A stretch of 64,000 nt of DNA, taken from Anastrepha obliqua. Its lineage: Eukaryota > Arthropoda > Insecta > Diptera > Tephritidae. Of this stretch, positions 1-11,820 are shown piece by piece. Both the position numbers and the translations under genes were made by a program. The notes under the pieces were generated by a model, which did no database searches, was not told the DNA's origin, and saw only the letters and a list, made by a program, of their open reading frames with translations. Where the stretch lies: NCBI RefSeq assembly GCF_027943255.1, contig NC_072896.1:32514501-32578500 (forward strand), in the 5' to 3' direction. Numbering within the stretch: position 1 is the stretch's first letter; every line of letters begins with the position of its first letter.

Positions 1-404
1 CAACTATGGCCAGACCCTTAATTCGGTCCTCTACTGTGAGCAACTTGACCGTTTGAAGCAGGCGATTGACCAGAAGCGGCCAGAATTGGTCTATAGGAAT
101 GGTGTTGTGTTCCACCAGGACAACGCTCCTCCTCACACATTGATGACCCGCCAGAAGCTACGGGAGCTCGGATGGGATGTCCTATCGCACCCACCATATA
201 GTCCGGACTTGACAACAAGTGACTCTCTTCCGGTCCATACAAAACGCCCTTGGTGATACCAAGTTGGCCTCAAAAGAAGCTTGCGAAAACTGGTTGTCTG
301 AGTTTTTTATAAATAAGGTGTGGGGGTTTTATAAAGGGGGGATAAGGAAGTTGCCTTCTAAATGGCAACAAGTTTGCGAACAAAACGGGGCATATTTGAC
401 TTGA
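1..404 (+). pseudogene. mariner transposase remnant (C-terminal half)
   Basis: Second half of a DD34D mariner transposase. The frame is already open at base 2, so the element begins outside the window. Frame 2 carries the second catalytic Asp in FHQDNAPPH (Asp codon at 119-121), then RQKLRELGWDVL and PPYSPDL. Around 220-235 the frame shifts, and the C-terminal part (FRSIQNALGD, then LPSKWQQV, then QNG) continues in frame 3 to a stop just after 404. Order and spacing match mellifera-subfamily mariners. The usual APSD around the third Asp reads TTSD. No clear terminal inverted repeat is visible downstream. It is dead because of the frameshift. Confidence 0.85.
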
Positions 405-756
405 ATCGGATAATTCTAAGTACGTTAAATAAAGCGTCAAATTTCGATCACAAATACGACATTTCATTTTCCCCAACCCAATATATATGTAAATATATAT
501 ATCAAAACTAGGAACCACAGAAAAGAATTTATATACAGGATTCGGTATTTTAAAACCCGTGAAGCCATTCTTTAACTTTCTGCTCTTTTTCAGATAAGAC
601 ATGAGCAACTAGAACTTAACTCTAGAAATAAAGAGGCATGCTTTTATCGTCGCTATATCTGATTTAGAAATCTTTAATATTCGTTTATAAGGTTCGTGGT
701 GAATTGGAAGCATCAGACGGAGATGCAGAATTTGTTGCTCTGTTGCAAAACGCAAA

Positions 757-945
757 ATGCCCGAGAAACGTTCTGAAACTGTCCGTAGTGTAGAAATTAT
801 TCAACAAATGCAAGCGATCATTGACGCAAATCCTTCAAAAGCAATGAGTGATCTTGCGAGGGGCCTTAACGTTTGTGAGAGTTGTATCCGCCGAGTTGTT
901 CATGAGGAACTCCGGTATGTATCCTGTGGTATATGTAGAAGATAG
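757..945 (+). pseudogene. IS630/Tc1-like transposase N-terminal fragment
   Basis: A short open stretch from an ATG reads like the N-terminal helix-turn-helix region of an IS630/Tc1-type transposase known from insects: AIIDANPSKAMSDLAR, then CIRRVVHEELRY. In the family this is followed by the catalytic domain, which is absent here. The open frame stops at 945 after a diverged GICRR. No upstream half or terminal repeat was recognised. The assignment rests on the NPxKAMxxLAR and RRVVHExLRY blocks only. Confidence 0.5.
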
Positions 946-3360
946 TAAATGTAGGATCAAATACAAAAATAAGCCGCCTGAAGCGGCTGAGTATACCGAA
1001 CTTATGGCGGCTTAACTCACCAGACCTTAGTCTCTGGATTACTACGTATGGGGCGTAGTTCAGCGTGAAACCTATATGAATTCTCACAACATCATTTTTA
1101 CTAATGTTGATGTTGTGTTAAAGTTAATGTTGTGTAAAAAATTCGGGAAGTTCATTTAATTGTATAAATTAGAAGTTTGAGTTGGACTATAGGCAAATAT
1201 GAAAGAACTTTGCTTCCAAGCTTTTAGTGCATCTGACGCGCCGTTAAAGATGTGTGCAATCTGACGCTAAAGAGATGCAACAAAACTCTCTTCCTATTTG
1301 CCAATTCTGGTCAATTTTCTGCGGTAGTGTCTTCAGTTGCTGATAGCAGAAGTCTGGATTGAATTTTTGGTCGGATTGGAGTAGCTTATAGTCGATGATT
1401 TCCTTCCAAAGCCATCAAACAAACCGCCCCACTTTCTTAGTTATCAGTCCCAGCTGGACGGTCATTTGAGTCGGCTTATAGCAATTTGACCACGATCTTT
1501 TTCGACTGCACATCCTGTTTGTGACACATTTTTCATTTGAATTGCAGACATCAATTTGAATAAAACTCCTCTTTTGCGTCACCTCGTGCAGCACTCATAC
1601 ATCGAGCTTCGTCATGAATCCAGTCTTATACAAATGATTCTTCTGTCGGGACCTCTGTTTGGGCACTTATGAAATATGTAAAAGATGGTACTGGATTCAA
1701 TGCTGGGTAGTTGGCAAAGCAGCAGTAAAAAACAACGATTTCGGCATCGTATTACATATTATTATATACATTTATTTCAGTCTGCGTGTGTGCCTGACTC
1801 ATCGGTTGCGTACTTAGAAATTAAAGTAAAAGCAATTAAGTAAAATAGAACAAACATTTTCTTCTAGGCAGTAGTGTAGAAAGTATCACAACAGACCTGC
1901 TTTGATTGCAGTGGCTATCCCCGAAATCTGCCACTCACTTAATAGATCAAAGGAAGGAAGCCAATTCTCATAGTACAGAGCGGCTTACTAGTTGCGTCTG
2001 TCCAAACTAATCAAAGTCGCAGACACTTTTCTAAGTATAATACGCCACCTTAGATGTTTTTAGAGTATCTGATAATAATTTTGTCCTCCTCCCATTTCGA
2101 TACGAAGGACGAAGTCTGCATGACTTAAGAACTATTTTTATTCTAGCGCCGACTATGAAAAAATTGTTAAGAGTAAGAAAAATTTTAAGATATGTCATTA
2201 TCAATCACGGCTGAAAGAGGACAGCACTTTTTTCTTAACAGTGGATAGCGATTACAATATATCAGAGATGCTGAAATGAAATTTAAAACCTTGCTATAAA
2301 AATGGTGTTCTCATACACCAAAGCCGGGTTGTACTATATACAGTGTGGGAAATGTGATAAGAAATCGTTTCTTTTTCCTCGTCATCATTTAGAAGTACCA
2401 TTTATTCACATGTTTGTCGTATAAAAACTATGATCACGATGAATATAATCGTATATATCTTCCCTTTACAGAGAGTACATAACCCGTGTTTGCCTTGAGC
2501 TCCAACCATCTGTGTCTGGCTCTTTCTAGGAGGAACCTTTTTTTGTCGTACCTTGATTTGAAAGTTCATATGTCATTCAATTTATTTCTCGTTAGTTTCC
2601 CTATAGCAATTCTTCCTATAGTCTGACAGGCAAATGGGGTGGAGTCTGTTCTGTTCCCTGCGATGATTAATGATAGTCTAGTGGTAGCTTAGAATCCAAT
2701 AAGAATGAGTCCATGATACTAACTGCAGTCTGAGTTTTTACAATACTTGTATATATGAAGACATCTTCTTCTAGAGCTTCCATTTCGATCGGCTTCAAAA
2801 CTTTAACAAAAGCTGCTTGAACGACAGCTCAAAATTTTAGTATGCACTTTATGGTTTAAGGTTTCCATTACCTCCTTAGAAAGATTATCTCAAGCACAGA
2901 GCAGAACGCATTGCTATTTCATATCCTCTTTTATTTTCTCCGAAAATATATTGCCTCAGCACAAGGTAACCAGTTTCAGTGGCAGTTAGTGCAAAATTCG
3001 GTTATCTCTGCTTTTTACTATCGTACCTAAATCCAATTACCGTCTTCACGGTTGCGATCTCACCTGATTAGTGTGAATATCGGACCGGAAAATTAGTATA
3101 TGACCATTAAGAATCAAGTGCCGAACAGAGTATATCTTAGGTCCACCTGCGGTTGTGACAGAACGAAAGTCCTTTCTTCCACCCATTCTGTTCGATTATC
3201 AACTACTTACTGAAGATTTTCTTAAATACCCCCTTCCTCCTTTCCAAGATGCGATAGAGCATTAAATTGGTATCCGGTTCCACCTTTTCTGACCAGTTTC
3301 TTTGTTTCATCTAAAGTATGTCTTTCCGCTGGCCCATGAGGGCGAAGTACGAATAGACAT
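946..3360. other. unassigned AT-rich non-coding stretch
   Basis: I find no gene here. A 9-bp perfect inverted repeat (TAAGCCGCC at 970-978, GGCGGCTTA at 1006-1014) could form a hairpin. The rest has no long open frame and no transposon signature I recognise, though the mixed GC content suggests old decayed repeats rather than pure intron. Confidence 0.4.
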
Positions 3361-3370
3361 AACGTAACTA

Positions 3371-3701
3371 AAGAACATCAAAGCCGCGGAAGCCGAGGAA
3401 CTGCCGGCTAAGCTACTCCAACAAGGCGGCGAGGAGCTGGCAAGGTGCTTACATCAGCGACTATGCAAAATATGGTCGAATGAAAACTTGCCTGCCAATT
3501 TGTCCAAACTACCGCGGAATTAGTCTTCGCGTACAAGGTTCTTTCAGGCCTATTGTGTGGCTTCAGTGTGGCTTTATATCTGGAAAATCCACAATTCAGC
3601 AGATATTCATAATACTCCAAGTCTTGGAAAAGACCCTTCAAAGGAGAATAAACACAGAACATTTCTTCGACGATTTTAAAGCCACACTCGAGAGCACGTA
3701 A
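3371..3701 (+). pseudogene. RTE-like LINE reverse transcriptase fragment
   Basis: Frame-shifted remains of a non-LTR retrotransposon reverse transcriptase. Reading across frames gives NIKAAEAEELPAKLLQQGG and EELARCLHQRLCKIWSNENL (linker before the palm), NYRGISL, then GKSTIQQIF and FDDFKATLEST, the block with the first catalytic Asp of the RT palm. It resembles the RTE-like family that recurs at 20.3-22 kb and 57.3-58.9 kb. An internal deletion joins NYRGISL almost directly to the GF-GKST block. It is non-functional, and no 3' end is seen. Confidence 0.7.
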
Positions 3702-3799
3702 TGATAGTTGCCTACATGGTCCGTCTCTCGAAGTGTAACTAATTAAAAAGGCCATATATTTTGTTTGGAAAATTACATCTATTAAATACAAAATTAAGA

Positions 3800-4790
3800 A
3801 TTAATTTACTTTTGCTCGATATGACCACCTTTTGCCTTGACTATGGCCTTGAGATGGTCCAGAAACGAAGGATGCCCGAATGTGACTTGCAGGTATTTTG
3901 GCCCACTCGCGTAGTATGGCTTTTTTCAGCGCCTCGAGACTGGTGAATGTTTTAGTTTAGACTTTGCTCTCCAAAATGGTCCAAAGAGAATAATCCATCG
4001 GAGTCGCGTCTGGTGAATTTGAAAGCCATTGTGTGGACGTTATAAAGTTCGGAACTTTGTTTTTTAGTCATTCTTGGTTCAGTCGAGCTTTGTGAGACCG
4101 TGCCGAGTCTTGTTGAAATGTCCATGGCCTGTTACCGAAGCGTTTGTCTGCCCACGGCTTCAAGGCATCCTCCAGAATACTTTCCCGATAATATTTCGCA
4201 TTTTCGCATCTGTCTTGACGCCAGACTCGATGAAAACGATTGGAGAGTAGGCGCCCATCTGCGGTTACAACGGCCCAAACTATTACCTGTGACGGGTGCT
4301 GCCTCCTGGTGACCAATCGATGTCTTGAATTCTCGTATGAACGGTCAGTCAAATAAACTCTATCGTTTTGTGATTTTACGAACTGCTTAATTTGAACAAT
4401 TTTCATCAGAAAGCTCAATGTTCGAAAATTGACCGCTTTCGGCCAAGCAAATCAACTTCTTCGCTCTCTCAAGTTTGACTTGTTGCTGCTTTGGTGTGAG
4501 ACCATACGCCTTTTGGATCTTGTAAGGCTTGACTTTGACATCATTTCTCAGTATGCGGCGGATGCTACGTCGGATATTTTCAGTTCTTTCCCGATTTGAT
4601 TGGCATTTCGTCTGGGATATCGCTCAAGTCGTTTCTTCACTTTTTGAATCATTTCACGTGACGTTGCAGTCTTTTGATGACCACATCCATGACGCTCCGC
4701 GATGCGACCAGTATCATTGTAACGATTTATAACGATCGGATTAATGTGAACTTGGTTTCGTACGATTTTATTCGAAATTTTTCCACCACA
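3800..4790 (-). pseudogene. maT-type (DD37D) transposase, copy A
   Basis: Near full-length but frame-broken Tc1/mariner transposase. From high to low coordinates: RYNDTGRIAERHG, VKKRLERYPRRNANQIG and GKELKISD (helix-turn-helix region), KQFVKSQNDRVYLTDRS, RRQHPSQVIVW, the second Asp in TFQQDSARSHKARLNQE, NSPDATPMDYSLW with the third Asp, and a C-terminal end at about 3825. Counting from QQD to PMD in the family consensus gives 37 residues between the two Asps, the DD37D spacing of maT elements. Copy B at 15.2-16.1 kb is the same family. Terminal repeats are not clear, and several frameshifts inactivate it. Confidence 0.75.
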
Positions 4791-4799
4791 TCGCCTTCA

Positions 4800-6780
4800 G
4801 AAAAGTAAGACTTTAACACTTAATGCCGCTTGGCATCCCTAATGTAGATGGCCCCTAACGCTCGATACAGCTCTGAAGCGCAATAGTTTTTGCTTTATTT
4901 GCCCCTTTTCTTTAATTACTTATGGAAAAATATCTAATTTAGAAAATTCCCACGTCTGATGCTTCCGTTCCACGTATTTATTTCTGTAAGCTGAAAGGTC
5001 TCACTTAGTATTCTCCCTTACTTAGTATTCCATATAGGCAAAAACTAAAAAAAAAAAACAATCTTCAGAGTTTGATAACATTCCGCGCATCTATTCATTT
5101 CATCCCTCATTTGATATTTTCATAATAAATTAGCGAACAAATCAATCAACCGCAACTAAATGGCCGCCAACTCATCAAGTCGCCACAATCAACTACTTCC
5201 TGGCCGCATAGCCACGCGGCTTGAGCAAGTGAACGTCCATAGAATCGATTGCCAGCTATTGAACAATGCACGGCAGTGATGAGAACCATTGAGTAGGTGC
5301 CACGCAAATATTGATGAATAAATGCATACAATGTATGCGTGGTTCTGTGTATGTGTGTGTGTCTGTGTGTGTTTATAGCCCAGAGGGAGGCCACTCAACC
5401 GCGTCCAATTGCAGCAACAGCAGCAGCAAACAATCATCATAAAGGCGACTGCGAACGGTAATAGCAACAGCAATAGCAGTGGCGCAGCAGCAGCAGCAGC
5501 AACAACTACAACAATAACTTGAATGCTGCTTATTGGAACCACAAGATATTCAATGGATTTGAACTAGGCTTTAGCAAGTAGAATATCAAATGACTTCAAC
5601 CGCTGAGTGGCCGTGGTTGCGAGGAAGCAGACGTATAACTAAAGGCCGTCATAAACAGGCTGAAACTCAGTCAATACAGAGAGGTAGTTAGTAGCTGGCC
5701 GAGTGGCATCCTTTTGGTCAAAACGCGTTCATTAATAAACATGAGCGCAAAAGGTCTAATAACTGGGTGTATGTGCGTGTGTGTGTGTGTTTCCGTGTGC
5801 TTCTGAAGCTGTAGGGCAGGCACTATTGCGAAGTTACTGTTGATACTGCTGTTGTTATTTATACCATTTGATTTGTTGCTGTTGTTGTTGTTCGTAAGAC
5901 TTTATATGCAGTTTGAGCCTTAAAGTTGTTTGTGAAGGATTTCGTAGCGCTTAAATGCGGTGGGCGCGCAGTAAGAAGGGCAAAGGCGAGTTGGGAAAGA
6001 TTATGTACGTAGTTTATCCATTCAGCATCGATTGTTTTCGTTACCAGGCGTATTTCGGTCAAGCGATGCTGCACACAAACAACTGTGTGTGACGCACACA
6101 CTGCTTAAACAGTCACTTAATCAGTCAGTTTAGGCGTACAGTCAGTAAATTTAAGCAGTCAATCAGTCAGTTGACGTGACTGTGACTGTGACTGTGACTG
6201 TGCGTAAGTCAGTCAGTGTGGCAGCTGTGTAGTTGTGAAGTTACGCAGTTATGTGGAGTTTGTTGTTTGGTGGCCGTTGCCTATACTGCTGCCCAGACTG
6301 CTGAGCAGTCAATCAGGCCATTTTAGTCACTCCGTTTTATTTGCATCAATCAATAAAAGCAATAACTTTAGTCAATCCATGCGTTTGGCTGGTCCGGTCA
6401 GTTAATCAGTCAGTCAGTTTGAAGGACCACGCAGCTGTGTTGTCTGGACTCTTTGTATGCTGCGTGTGTGGTCTTGGAGCTGTGCAAACTTGTTTCGCTT
6501 TTGGCTTTGTTTAATTTTTTTGTTCACTACTCCTTATATGGCTGCACCAATTACAATGAAGAATAATGGTACGGAAATTTATTCAGTTTTTTTTAAGTAC
6601 GAAAAATTTCTTTAAATCATCTTTGCATTTATGTTATAGCATCTATGATTCCGCTGTGTGCCGAATTTTACAAAAAAAAAAAAAAAAGAACAATAATGAG
6701 CTACAGCAATTATGCAAGGGAAAGAGCTTTAGAATATTGGAACACCTGCCGCCCTTTCTTCCCTAAAGTTCTTAATGTTT
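4800..6780. repeat. host intron with opa, GT and GACTGT microsatellites
   Basis: No transposon signature. It holds an opa-type (CAG/CAA) tract at about 5413-5520, GT runs near 5350 and 5780, CTGTTGTTGTTG near 5880, a (GACTGT)n tract at about 6174-6202 inside a longer AGTCAGTC-rich stretch (6100-6430), and an A15 run near 6670. One frame of the opa tract is open from a tag at 5374 to a TGA at about 5519 and would encode poly-Gln followed by poly-Ala and Thr, but it has no start and no homology I recognise. Composition looks like unique dipteran intron. Confidence 0.5.
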
Positions 6781-6786
6781 TTAATA

Positions 6787-8066
6787 TACAAGGTGAAGTT
6801 CAAAATAAACAAGAATGAGCTAAATTAGAAATGACAGGAGCTTTGTTCTGATAATTTCGAGTTCATTTATCCAAAATAGTCCCATCTGGCCTCGATACAC
6901 TGTTTTGCGCGATCTAAAAGCTTTTCGAAAGAATGTGTCAGGTCATTGACCGGAATGTTCTTCAGGATGTCGGTACAAGCCCTTTCAATGGCCTCTACAG
7001 ACTCAAAACGTTTTCCTTTCATGGCCAAATGCAATTTTCCGAATAGGTAGAAGTCACAGGGAGCCATATCAAGCAAATACGGTGAGTGACTGATGGGTAA
7101 AATGCAATTTCTAGTCAAAAAATCAATCACAAGAGTGGATCGATGAGATGGTGGAATAAGCGCCAGCTTCCTCCTTCGCGGTATTCAGGACGAGTTCGAC
7201 GAATGCGATGCAACAAACGCTTCAAAACGCCAAGATGGAAAATTGCATTGACGGTTTGGCCCATTGGCACGAACTCCTTCTGGGCGATTCCCTTGGAATT
7301 GCAAAAAAAATGAACATCGACTTGCTTTTTGACTTCTTTTTGAGTGGTGGCTCGTCTGGGGCCTTCCTTTGACGCTTAGTTTCAGGTTCTTGTTGGGAAC
7401 ACCACGTTTCATCACCAGTTACAATGCTGTAAAGGAAGTTCTCGTATTTTCTCGCCTCTTTAATGAGGTCTTTCGAATGTTGAATTCTGAGCAATTTTTG
7501 GTCCTCAGTTAACTTTTGCGGAATGAAACGTTCACAGACCTTTCGTAAGCCCAAATGATCGGTTAAAATGCGATAAGTCGATGTTTTGGAGATATTCAAC
7601 TCCGTTTTCATGAATTTCAGTGTTGATTTCGGTACATTTTTCAAAATTTTACGGACAATTTCTGGGAGTTTTCGGTGATTACTGAGTTTTGGGCGGCCCG
7701 TATGTTCATTGACATCTTTGTCAAGTATCTCTGAATCGTGTAAACCACTCATAAACTCTGGCACGAGATAGCCAATCATCGCCATACATTTTTTCCATCA
7801 ATTTAAATATTTCGGTCAACGTTTCATCGATTTTAAAACAAAATTTGATATTAGCTCTTTGTTCGAAACTCATTTTTGTACCGATGACACAAACATACTG
7901 ACACTTTAGACGCAATAACTTCGCTTCCACTGAACCGTATATCACCAAGCTTTCACTCGAAGTCAGCTAGGGAGGTCCCCTCCAACGCACTAACTCATTA
8001 AGAAGATGGCGCCATCAAAAACATTTTTATGACGCCCGTCCTGATTATTTTAGACTTCACCTTGTA
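6787..8066 (-). mobile_element. mariner element with both terminal inverted repeats
   Basis: A complete-length mariner of about 1.28 kb. The left end reads TACAAGGTGAAGTTCAAA (6787 on) and the right end, reverse-complemented, TACAAGGTGAAGTCTAAA (ending 8066), so the inverted repeats match over about 20 bp and are bounded by TA, the usual target duplication. The transposase is inside, on the minus strand. The size is normal for mariner. Coding damage makes it non-autonomous, but the ends look recognisable. Confidence 0.9.
6867..7873 (-). pseudogene. mariner transposase, inactivated
   Basis: DD34D mariner transposase. The ATG at 7873 opens MSFEQRANIKF, followed by TGRPKLSN, TYRILTDHLGLRKVCERF (helix-turn-helix region), then IVTGDETW with the first catalytic Asp, and, after several frame breaks, MAPCDFYLFGKLHLAMKGK with the third Asp, ending ARWDYFG and TAA at 6867-6869. 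The expected HDNAPSH motif with the second Asp is reduced to PPSH (near 7150) by a short deletion, so the catalytic triad is incomplete. An extra internal frameshift affects the region around 7300. Identification is firm; function is lost. Confidence 0.88.
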
Positions 8067-8790
8067 TTGTTGCTGTGATTTCCGAACAGGGAGGCAAATA
8101 ATTAGCGCCTACCGCCGGTTTAATACCACGCTCCTCTGTTGTTTTGGAAGTATGGTTTCTAAAAGTGCAATTCCTTTGAGCCACTTCTATGTGCCTAGAA
8201 AAAGAAAAAAAAGTCCTAAATTCCAAGTCTCAAATTTCTTGAAAATTTGTTGTCCAAACGATAAAGATAGTGAAGACCAGTTCTATTCTCACCCACTTCT
8301 CCACAACTGCGGTCCCTACCTTCCAGTGTCCTTTGAGAACTTCGGTTACGCACGAGATGTTGAGTTGTCCATACCCAAGCAGTTGTTTTGCTTTTCAATA
8401 CATTAAAAGTAAGTCATGTCTTCCTGGATATGGCACAGGTCCTTGCATCGTCTGATCACAAACTTATTTGTTTTTTTTGTTTGAGGGAGGTTTAAATCGA
8501 AATATCAGAAACACTTAAAAGGTGCCGTCACACCAATGGTTTGTATGGGGTCGCGCTCCCACCAATACAATAACAATCCTCCCACCTCTTAGAATACATA
8601 GCAAGTACCTGCGTCAAGACATCTCTCCTGCAGGCATATGAAGGCTATACGCCGTTGATAGTCCCACTGTGTTCATGGGTGGTTCTAAAGTAAAGGAGAC
8701 ATCGGAAAAGGTGTTTTATTAACCCACCACTGTTTTATCTTCAGTCAATTTGGCGGAGTCGCGTCAAGATTTTAACTACGAACTTTTGGG
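8067..8790. other. unassigned; possible trace of a LINE RNase H
   Basis: No gene. Around 8660-8740 on the plus strand a short frame reads FMGGSKVKE then PTTVLSS, reminiscent of the FTDGSK opening of LINE RNase H domains, but it is too short and diverged to call. The remainder shows nothing recognisable. Confidence 0.25.
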
Positions 8791-8799
8791 CTGACTTTC

Positions 8800-9079
8800 A
8801 CTTACTGCCGGTTGCGCACATATCTTGTATGAGAGTGCTCGGGGTGGTTGATGACCCAGCGCTTGTTCGAGAATAGCTCGCTCCTCTCTCAAACGGTCGT
8901 TATAAAAAACCACGTCTTCTGTGTTTTTTTTTCAGAATTCGGTCAGTTCGCCAACTTGAAACGGTGCAGGTATTCCCTAAAACAACCATGTCCGTTAAGC
9001 CACTGCGAAAGGTGATAGTCGGTATCTCCATGTTTTCTTCCTAACCACTCATCAACACGTGATATGAGCTTGTAATCCT
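8800..9079 (-). pseudogene. R1-type LINE C-terminal fragment
   Basis: Minus-strand reading gives DYKLISRVDEWLGRKHGD, then LSQWLNGHGCFREYLHRFKL, the C-terminal region of R1-clade non-LTR retrotransposons (consensus GHGCFRKYLHRFG, part of the CCHC-like C-terminal finger). It continues weakly as RLREERAILEQALG. The same block occurs at 47.7-48.5 kb on the plus strand, where it is much better preserved. Here it is a short, stop-containing remnant. Confidence 0.65.
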
Positions 9080-9119
9080 ATATTAGAGTCACTCGAGTTA
9101 CACCTCAATCTGGCAAAAG

Positions 9120-9535
9120 AGAATTTTTACTGATTCCGCTTCGGCCGAGTTTAAGGTGGATCTTAATTTAACAAGCAGATCCGCCTTCTCAGTGCTCTCG
9201 ATATTCTTTTAGCCTGAAATCCATACTAGAGTGTTATCGAGCCATTGATCGAGCAAGTTGAGTTTACACTGCATTACAGGTTTGGAAGTTGTATTTTTCG
9301 AGTTTACCGCGTTTTGAGCAGCTCGACTTAGAGATGAAAGTAGCTATTTTGGCTCCAGCTTGTATTATGTGGAACACGGCTTAGCAGTCCTCCCTAATTG
9401 GTGGCAATTCTGCCTGGACAACGCTAGCTTTGGGTGGATGGCGCATTGATTTAATTAGTTCTAGGAACTCGAAGTAGAAACCTGCCCAGACACCACAGCC
9501 CATATTGGACTCATCGGTTTAGATTTCTGCATCAA
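9120..9535 (-). pseudogene. LINE RNase H domain remnant
   Basis: Reading the minus strand from 9535 downwards gives FTDESNMGCGVWAGFYFE (RNase H opening, first acidic residue), VVQAELPPI (the QAE motif with the second acid), then LLDQWLDNTLVWISG and EKADLLVKL, equivalents of the WVPGHxGxxGNExAD motif. Stops interrupt it. This is the RNase H of an I/Jockey-type LINE. It runs directly into the R1-type fragment at 8800-9079 in the same orientation, although R1 elements normally lack RNase H, so the two are probably separate insertions. Confidence 0.65.
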
Positions 9536-9845
9536 AATCTGTAAAGATACCCCTCCTTCTCCATTCTATCTAAATGGAAGAACCACAGAGAAATCTGTTT
9601 ATGTAGTGAAGGCTTGGTGATAGAGGTTGCCGGTGATGGTGTTAGCAAGTAATGGTTCTTGCAGAAGAATCCTGCTGTAACCATGCATGCTAGCAGTCCA
9701 ACTGCCCACTTCTTTGAGCCTGACCGCGTAAATATGTGTAGGTTATAAATAAATGAGTAAGCTAAGTGCATCGCTTGGACACGATCATAGTGCCCCTGGT
9801 ACTAGAATACAAGCTGCTCTTCGTATTCATTCGAGTTGGCATTGG

Positions 9846-10400
9846 TCGTAAAGAACGATGGTCCTGTCCAGAACGCTGCAGAACTGCAAAGTGTTTTGTG
9901 ACAAGTCCGAACAGAAAACTGTCAAACTTTCTACTAAAACTTGGAAAGACATTCGGTTGATGGTCGGCGGTATCATTACAGGACACAACCCTTGGGGTCA
10001 GCATATGATCACCATTGGAATTATAGAGCCTGTCTTGCTTGGAGCAGACGGATAGCACTGAGCACTTTCTCGGTGAGTGTCCTGCCTTTGCTAGAGCAAG
10101 GCTGGGACTTTTCGGTTCCGATGTCATGAGAATGAGTAATATTCGTTCTCTAAAACTGGAGGATATTTACAGATTTGCCAAAGAATCTGGAAAATTCTCA
10201 CATTACTAACTATCTCTGTATCTGTCTCTATTCTTTCCTATCGCGTTCTCTGATACTTTTCTCCTTCTCTCCTTGACTATCTGCCCCCTTTCCAGAGCTT
10301 TAAATATAATGAGCTTTTTAGCTTGAGTGTTTTAGGAGTCCCCAAATCTCCTGGTGCTCTTTGGCTCGACCTTTTCAAATTTCAATTTCAATTTCAAGGG
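9846..10400 (+). pseudogene. LINE C-terminal end with hexanucleotide tail
   Basis: Plus-strand end of an I/Jockey-type LINE. Frames in sequence give ERCRTAKCFVTSPNRKLSNF, GGIITGHNPWGQHM, and an uninterrupted 50-codon stretch EHFLGECPAFARARLGLFGS to SLKLEDIYRFAKESGKF, ending TAA at 10207-10209. Family members carry a C-terminal zinc finger just here (HxxxxCP remains). A pyrimidine-rich 3' UTR follows, and the element ends at about 10378-10398 in a (TTTCAA)n-like microsatellite instead of poly-A. It lies tail-out relative to the minus-strand LINE pieces just to its left. Confidence 0.7.
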
Positions 10401-11820
10401 TTGCTTAAATCGACAATAATTACTTTGACGAAATCTGTTTCGCTTTTTAATTTCAGAGGATCCAGTTCAGAGATATAGTGGTCACCGCAAAACCTCTTTT
10501 TCGAGAGGAGCTGCCGGAGATCAGCTGTAGCACCATACAAGTAGTTTTACTAATACTAAGTCTTAAAATACAGTTAAAAGATATTATAATATGCGTACGA
10601 ATTTATAGATCAATAAATTTAAAATTTTTCTCAGAAAAAAACTATGGAAAATTCGTGTTTTTCGGCCTTCTAACTGTATATAACCCTTAATTTCGAACTT
10701 CGTTTTTTTTCATTGCACCCTTTGGCGAAAACCAAGTGGCAACACTAGTGCTCATATTTTCTATTGCATTCTTTAAAATTAAAAACAAGCAAAAACCATT
10801 TTTTAGATATTTATAAAAAGTCAGCATGCAGCCAGTGCACCAGTACACCTTCAAGAGCTCACTTCAATTCGTATTGGATATCTGAAAATATTTATGCTGT
10901 TGACTCGCATGTTGTAAAATTTAATAATTCAAAAGTTTTTTCTGTTGAATTTTTATTAAAAACAATTTAATTTTTTTCGTGTTTTTCATAGTTTCTTTTT
11001 AATTATTTTTTTCATTCCACTTGCATTACTTCTATTGAAGTGTAAAAATTCCACTCAGCAATTTTTTAATAATTTTTATAAAGAATTAATATCCTTTTGT
11101 TAGTTACCTAATCCGCCAACTTCAATTTGCTATCAATTTCAAACTTTTTTTTCCAAATAATCGCTCAATTCAAGGCCTTCATGTTGAGCTAAGCGCGTAC
11201 AATGGCACCATTTAGTGTAGTCTGTTGCAATGAAGCAATAAAAAATTGCGGAGGATTGGAGCAAAAGCATTGAATTGCAGCTAAGTGAATTGAACTTTAT
11301 AAATCACTAAATTGTTAGTTTTTTATAAATGCGCATATTTTTGCAGTTTTTTTTTTTTCGTTTTGCTCACATTTTTTGCTGCACTCACAATTGTAATTCA
11401 TCAAATTGCTTTTAGCGATGAAAACGCATTGAAATGCAATAGTAAACAAAAATAGATAATAAAAGTAGAAAAATGGAAAAATAGAAAAATAGACAATATT
11501 GCGGATATACATTTGTAGGAGATACAGTTATAAAAAATAATACTTGCTTGGGTACACTTGCGAACCAAATAATGGAGACGCGCATTAATAAGGCAACATT
11601 AAATTGCGTTTATATTTATATGTAATTCCAGTGGATCCTAGGACGAGCAAAGGGCCCCCCATGCCAGCCTGAAGGCAAAGTCAGCAGCCGCGGAAACAGG
11701 CTGGGATGCGGAAGTCCCATCTTAAAATTAACAGATTAACAAAACCAATGCAAACAAAAAACATTTTAGTGCTTACAGAAAGTTTAATTCTATTTATACG
11801 GATTCTATAAATTGAAGCGA
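10400..11820. other. AT-rich non-coding stretch
   Basis: No gene or transposon recognised. It is very AT-rich with many T and A runs, as in fly introns. A small GC-rich island at about 11640-11710 (GGACGAGCAAAGGGCCCCC) differs from its surroundings and may be the scar of an insertion. Confidence 0.4.
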
